Source of the DNA: Trichoplax sp. H2 | Lineage: Eukaryota > Placozoa > Uniplacotomia > Trichoplacea | Assembly: GCA_003344405.1 (NCBI GenBank) | Contig: NOWV01000136.1 | Location: forward strand, 124,001-188,000 | Direction: 5' to 3' | DNA length: 64,000 nt | Shown here: one piece after another, positions 59,192-64,000 of the stretch | Layout of the letters: every line of letters begins with the position of its first letter | How positions within the stretch are numbered: position 1 is the first letter of the stretch | The notes under the pieces: model-generated | Told to the model about the DNA's origin: nothing | The model's database searches: none | Seen by the model: only the letters and a program-made list of their open reading frames with translations | Translations under genes and position numbers: made by a program

Positions 59192-60757
59192 ATGGGTGGC
59201 AAAGACGTGAAGGAAATGAATCCGTTTAATAAAGTTTCTATTTTTATAGATGACAATTTACGTACTATCAGGGTAAGTCTTAATACCTAATTTTTACTAT
59301 TTTGATACCGAATCGTAAACATAGAAGTCATAAATGCTGTTACGAAATGAATATGATGCACAGCATACATTACAGTAACTGCATACTGCTATATATGATT
59401 GATTTGAAATACGACACTGATATTTACTGATCATTAAATATATAACGAACTGTATTATCTACAAAAATGATCGCTATATAGAAAATAATTGATAGCGGCA
59501 TTGCGATTATATCCATTTTCGAGTGAATCATCCGACAGGAGATTCTGCAAATCTCATGGTGTTCGTGCGCTAATTAATCAACACTAAGATCGAATATCAT
59601 AAGTGTTTCTAGAATGCGAGATACATTAATCTATCTTTCCACTGTTTACTATAGCTTGGTGTCACCATGTGCATGGGTATCGGCTTAATTATCGTTGCAC
59701 GGAGCGGTAGATTGGTATGTATTACATTTAGAGTTGACATCACCAGCAAGTAGAATGATTAAATTGCTGTTTGGAAGGATAAAAGCAAAGCAAAACTTAC
59801 AGTATCAGATTTATTAAGTTTCACCGTGTATTCCGAATGATAGTAATGTGACTGTGTATTATGACTAGTAGACAAAGTTGCAAATGTCATATCGTGAATC
59901 GGTTTCATGCTCTTTACCATGTTTTACTGCCAAAGAAATGTTATAAATCGAGTCATTGCTTATCAATACATTTGTCTTAATTTAGTTGAAAACGTTCACA
60001 TCTGTGTCCGATATACCCGAAAAATTTATCAGAAAAAATATAAAGTTACGTGGGATTGTAAAAAGTATTGACGAAAATGGCATTTTAATGGTCCAACATG
60101 TGCCTGTGTACCGACCTTCTCTTCTCAAATGTAAGTCTAAGTTGACATTTAAAAATTACTTCTTAATGATTCTTAACCATCATTTTACCTTGAATTTGAC
60201 GCTCCTTCAATAGCGAGGGATCATTGTCCCTTGAATGTAAAATTATTGGGTTTAGAATTACATGAAAATGGTCACTTGTGGCTAAAATCACATCTGCTTG
60301 ACAAACATATTTGGTTTCAGCTGTTTAGTGTTAATAGCAAAGATACGCTGGAATGTATAATTTTCAAAGGCGAGGCAAGTATCTCATCTATCCAACTTTA
60401 TTTATTATGCATTATCGTTGTATTGATCAAAAGGTGGCCTTTGTCTCACCATAGAATTTTATTATACGGTCTCGAATGAATGTGAACGAGTTACTCATTA
60501 AGGATGGCTTAGCTACAGTTACGACAATTAACCAAATCGAGAATAAACGAATTGCTAATGAAGTAGTCCGAAAGTTTATTAGAGCTGAGCTAAAGGCGGA
60601 AAAGAGCGAAAAAGGACTATGGATGACTTCTTCAATTGGGATCATGGATAGGCTGTCTAACCTCAAACATAAATTAAGAGATTGGACGGATAATTTAAAA
60701 AGATCACTGATTTCAGTGCAATCACGCATAACTGGGTACTTTGGAAAGAAAAAATAA
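59192..60757 (+). CDS. C3orf33: C3orf33-family membrane-anchored SNase-like protein, 249 aa
   Basis: Five exons: 59192-59272, 59655-59714, 59986-60130, 60214-60374, 60455-60757, phases consistent. Exon 1 gives MGGKDVKEMNPFNKV. Exon 2 is a single membrane segment (LGVTMCMGIGLIIVARSGRL). Exon 3 has the family signature FTSVSDIPEKFIRKNIKLRG followed by ENGILMVQHVPVYRP. Exon 4 has LGLELHENGHLWLKSHL and HIWFQLF. Exon 5 has MNVNELLIKDGLATV and a basic helical tail (KHKLRDWTDNLKRS, FGKKK). The order and spacing match vertebrate C3orf33 (about 294 aa), a poorly characterised protein with an OB/nuclease-like core. Exon 4 ends GAG|GCAAGT, a consensus GC donor, so intron 4 is a GC-AG intron. AATAAA overlaps the stop codon. 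Confidence 0.9.
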
Positions 60758-61322
60758 ATGGCTTTTGTTAATGTATCTATAGTATATTGCATATCTATTG
60801 AGCTGACGATTTTATAGTTTTACTGTTGCAACTAATGCAACGTTAATGTTATTATAGATATATAAGCATGTACGTGTCATGTATAGAGTATGCGACAGGT
60901 ATAATGATACAGCTGCATTATAGATGATTTTTTGGTGCTACACAAAATACATCTTGATCTGGAATTCTACGACTATTAAAATGTACTAGCTTATACGTAA
61001 ATGCCTTTTAGGCTACCGTATCTTTCATTGAATACAGCATAACAATAAATTATTATCTCCAATGATCTAGATTTCGACGTCACATAAGCATAATGTTCCA
61101 ATGTCATGCAACCAATCTTGTAAAATATCAGCATCTACCGTACACTCTAGACTGTATTACAATTTAGATCTGTATAGAAATATTTGCATCCAAGTATAGA
61201 ACATATTCAGTATAGCATACTGTACCTGCAGTATACTGTACGTTTAAATTATGAATTATTTGCTGGATACGAAGAATACTGGTAGCATCTAAGCATTTTT
61301 GTATGCTATGCAAGGTATTGAG
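60758..61322. other. Intergenic DNA
   Basis: No gene seen. Palindromic CAGTATACTG at 61229-61238 and several GTACAG/CTGTAC words. Confidence 0.45.
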
Positions 61323-61644
61323 TTAATTCTGGACGTTATCACAAGCTGGTTTTAGAGCTCTTGTCTGTTCCCTTGTTCGAAATTTAATATTGCCAGTTAG
61401 TGAGCTCAATTGATTTTTCATGCCCGTACACACTTCAGCTCGGGTATGCAAAGTTGCAGCGTTGTGAGCTACTGTAATTCCGCACGTAGTCGTTTTCCAA
61501 TTTTAGTGTTTACAACAACATTTCTTGTCCATCAGCGTAGAAATCCCACAAGATCTTATTATGAAATTTGTTAAGCGTATTTCGAACCGTTCCTTTTTTG
61601 CACACTAAACTTATATCATTTAATTCCCCCTTTTTATACTGCAT
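61323..61644 (-). pseudogene. Candidate exons or decayed gene of unknown family
   Basis: Two successive minus-strand open frames in a GC-richer stretch. One is 61644-61510 (ATG to TAA, 44 aa, with GTVRNTLNKFHNKILWDFYA and DGQEML). The other is about 61505-61323 (about 60 codons to TAA, with AHNAATLHTRAEV and LSSLTGNIKFRTREQTRAL). They are in different frames and I found no intron that joins them. Composition looks protein-like. Either a small gene with an unrecognised splice or a pseudogene. Confidence 0.25.
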
Positions 61645-61789
61645 GTGATGATATAACTAATAGTAAACAATTGATAAACATTTATTCGAGTATTATCTAT
61701 AGCCGATGCATGATTAATTAATTTCATTCAATTTATTTATAAATTTACTATTAATCTTGCTATCATTCACTTAGTTTGATCGTTTGGAT

Positions 61790-61960
61790 CTTGTCTTGTT
61801 CGAATTATCCACACCACCGTCCGTCCGCACCGAGCATGCGCAGTTTTCGACTGAGTTTTAAACGTTAGAAAGACGTTTAAAAACTCCAAATGGCCAATGT
61901 GGCGCGTCCTCGAGGCAATCTCTTGTAAAGCGATAATACGGCTAAAATGGCTATTAAATC
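61790..61960. promoter_or_regulatory. GC-rich promoter-like island with NRF1-like site
   Basis: GCATGCGCA at 61834-61842 matches most of the NRF1 palindrome, in a CpG-containing stretch (CCGTCCGTCCGCACCGAG, GTGGCGCGTCCTCGAGG). It lies upstream of the minus-strand candidate frames at 61.3-61.6 kb and about 730 bases upstream of cyclin L. Which gene it serves is unknown. Confidence 0.35.
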
Positions 61961-62149
61961 TATATTAACCTAGTATTGTAGAGTATATGATTCGTCTACT
62001 GTATCGTATGCATGCTTAGAACTACTCTATAGTTTCATAATAACTGAAAATCCGATTCTTTTGGTGACCATTTTTAGGGCCTTCGTTGCCCATGACAGCG
62101 GAAAGCTTCGAAGGGTTCGAGTACAAAAACTACAGTTAAAATAATGTCG

Positions 62150-62489
62150 CCAATTGGTCCCAATGGGCAGGAGCGATGCGACATTGCTTTTGCAGTAAAT
62201 TATATAGTAAAGTATATTATAGGACTAAAAGTAATGTCGTAAATAAAGACTCATACTACGTAGCTGGGGTGACATGGTTTTTGTTGGAGCGGGTAGTATG
62301 CAGTGATTTTTTTCGTCCAGTATAGTATTATTCACTGTAATCGCTAGGTGATTAGCATACTAGCTCAAACCATAGTTCAAGAGCTATAAGAGCTCTAGTC
62401 GAGCATAACTCAGTATTCATAGTCACTGTCTACAACAGACTACAGTACAATCATAGAAAAATTAGTACTGTAGAATGGACAGTATACTG
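62150..62489 (+). promoter_or_regulatory. Candidate cyclin L promoter elements
   Basis: CCAATTGG at 62150-62157 provides CCAAT boxes on both strands, with another CCAAT following. Palindrome CAGTATACTG at 62480-62489 lies 83 bases before the start codon and also occurs at 61229. Positions fit a promoter; no start site is visible. Confidence 0.3.
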
Positions 62490-62571
62490 TATAGAAACAG
62501 AGTTGGCTCATACCCATTCACACTAACGCCAATCCAAATACGCGTGTAGCTCATTGTGGAAAATATCCATC

Positions 62572-63675
62572 ATGGCGGTGCCGACAGAATTCAGTGGCGT
62601 TGTTCTATCCCTTGAAAATACTATTTATCCAGATGAAAAACTACAAGAAACACCATCGCAATTAGACGGATTAAGTAAGGAAATGGAAACAAACTTACGA
62701 ATTGCAGGTTGTGAATATATTCAAGCTGCAGGAATCTTATTAAAATTACCTCAGGTCAGTTGAAAATCCAGTCTATGCTGTCTACTCATACATTGTTACT
62801 ACTTCTAGCATTGGATAAATGGATTGAATGTTGTAGATTATAGGATAGGAATGAGATATTGTTGAGCTTTTTATCGAGTAATTCATTATATATACAACGC
62901 AGATAAAGGATCAGCTTTACAGTATGTAGGAATAGCTGTATGATGATAGTATTTGTAAGCTTATTTTTGTACACTATGAATCAACAAGCTTGATCATTTT
63001 GCGATCATGTTCTATATTGAGAGATCATTAATAGTGAGATAAAGATCAAGAATTTTCTACATTTAACATTATTATTGTCATCAAGCTGGACGATCGATGA
63101 CAAATTCATTTCCTACGTGATAGAGATGAGTGATTGTCAAGTCTGTCAAGGATGCTTACGAAAACGATCGTTAGTAATGATGATAATCATTAATAGTCAA
63201 TAGAAGATCAAGAGAGCTTATACGTTAATAATACGATCAAGCTATAGAGTCAATGCTTACATGAGTAATCATCAGTAGTTAAAAGAAGATCAAGAATTCG
63301 TATACATTAATATGAAGATCAAACGATGGATTATAGCGCACTCATTTCCTACGTAAAGGAGATAGTCCTACATGAACTTCATAAAGGATGCTTACATTAA
63401 TGATCGTTAGTAGTCGGAAGATTTATACTGTGTAATTGAAAGACTAATAAGAGTTCTTCTGCCTTTTCACGTTAATATTGCGATCAAACTGTAAAGTCGA
63501 TAACAAGCTCATTACTTAACATGATGGAGATGATTGTAGTCCATGCTATTGATGCTACTAAATTAAGTTGTATTCGTAACAGCATTGATGTTCTTTTCAG
63601 GTGGCAATGGCAACTGCACAAGTACTTTATCAACGCTATTATTATTCCAAGTCTTTTGTCAAATACAATTATGAG
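62572..63675 (+). CDS. CCNL1: Cyclin L, first two coding exons; continues beyond the window
   Basis: Exon 1 is 62572-62754 (ATGGCGGTGCC start; donor CAG|GTCAGT). Exon 2 is 63601-63675 (acceptor TTTTCAG; donor GAG|GTAGAC). The product begins MAVPTEFSGVVLSLENTIYP and has TPSQLDGLSKEME, RIAGCEYIQAAGILLKLPQ and VAMATAQVLYQRYYYSKSF, the diagnostic start of the cyclin L N-terminal box. Cyclin L partners CDK11/CDK12-type kinases in the nucleus and affects transcription and pre-mRNA splicing. Only about 86 residues are here; the rest of the cyclin fold and the RS domain must lie beyond 64000. L1 versus L2 is a vertebrate distinction, so the symbol means the family. Confidence 0.95.
63056..63560. repeat. 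CCNL1: Degenerate tandem repeat inside cyclin L intron 1
   Basis: Blocks TTCATTTCCTACGTGATAGAG (first 20 bases near 63104), AAGGATGCTTAC, GATCGTTAGTA and AGAAGATCAAGA recur from about 63300 (ACTCATTTCCTACGTAAAGG, AAGGATGCTTAC, GATCGTTAGTA). A third partial copy starts near 63467. Period about 230 bp. Confidence 0.55.
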
Positions 63676-64000
63676 GTAGACAAGCGATAAATTGACAATA
63701 ACTTTGCTCTAATCTGCTTTAAATTCTATCAAGGACTCTATTCCTACACCGTATGATCATTATAATGAGTCAAAAGTACTAATTGAATTCTGTAGCATTA
63801 AAGTACCTTTCTTGTCAAGAAATTCTATTCCATGGTATCAGCTTATATTGTAATCTAGATGATGGACGGCATAACTATTATTATAGTAGTGATACGGTTA
63901 TACTTTCTATAATTATAAAGAACTCGGCTTGCAAGCAAATAGCTTAAAACTAACATATAATTTCCTTGATCATTTCAACCTTGTATGATAGATATGTGCC
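63676..64000 (+). other. CCNL1: Start of cyclin L intron 2
   Basis: No further exon is visible before the window ends. Confidence 0.6.

Noticed and set aside
60427-60792. Minus-strand 121-codon frame
   Set aside because: Antisense shadow of C3orf33 exon 5, whose plus-strand frame matches the family.
62100-62125. GGGTTCGAGT resembling a tRNA T-arm
   Set aside because: No A box, acceptor stem or anticodon arm can be drawn around it. A similar word at 32253 also fails.

Overview
The window is AT-rich animal nuclear DNA with spliced genes and GT-AG introns. It most likely comes from a placozoan (Trichoplax or a close relative). Three things point there: intron-poor class A GPCR genes, introns of about 50 to 1000 bases, and conserved metazoan genes (CYB5D1, C3orf33 homologue, cyclin L) packed beside sparse, repeat-filled DNA. 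This is an inference from gene content; no search was run.

Layout. From 1 to 49 kb there are only three confident genes, all rhodopsin-like GPCRs whose receptor core lies in one exon (2460-3467 minus, 29481-30527 plus, 37347-38309 minus). The rest of that half holds degenerate tandem repeats, satellite-like arrays, LTR-type insertions and eight 20-base assembly gaps. Sequence beside almost every gap occurs twice, so two haplotypes appear to be laid end to end. Comparing the copies gives empty and filled sites of three LTR-type insertions with 5-bp target duplications.

From 49 to 64 kb the DNA is gene-dense. Two neighbouring plus-strand loci carry macro-domain-like modules. The first (49844-50940) encodes one module and a Lys/Pro/Thr tail. 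The second (51245-55401) encodes a similar module followed by three TIR domains. They are followed by CYB5D1 (minus), the C3orf33 homologue (plus) and the start of cyclin L (plus, running off the window). Exon boundaries given for these genes were read from splice consensus, matching phases and family conservation.

Functional reading. The macro-like/TIR locus is the most interesting part. TIR domains can cleave NAD+ and macro domains bind or hydrolyse ADP-ribose derivatives, so one polypeptide may hold both a producer and a reader of an NAD-derived signal. TIR1 has lost the catalytic Glu position, while TIR2 and TIR3 keep it. CYB5D1 fits a ciliated animal, cyclin L belongs to transcription and splicing control, and the GPCRs are sensory or peptide-type receptors of unknown ligand. 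I saw no rRNA, tRNA, CRISPR or intact transposon coding genes.
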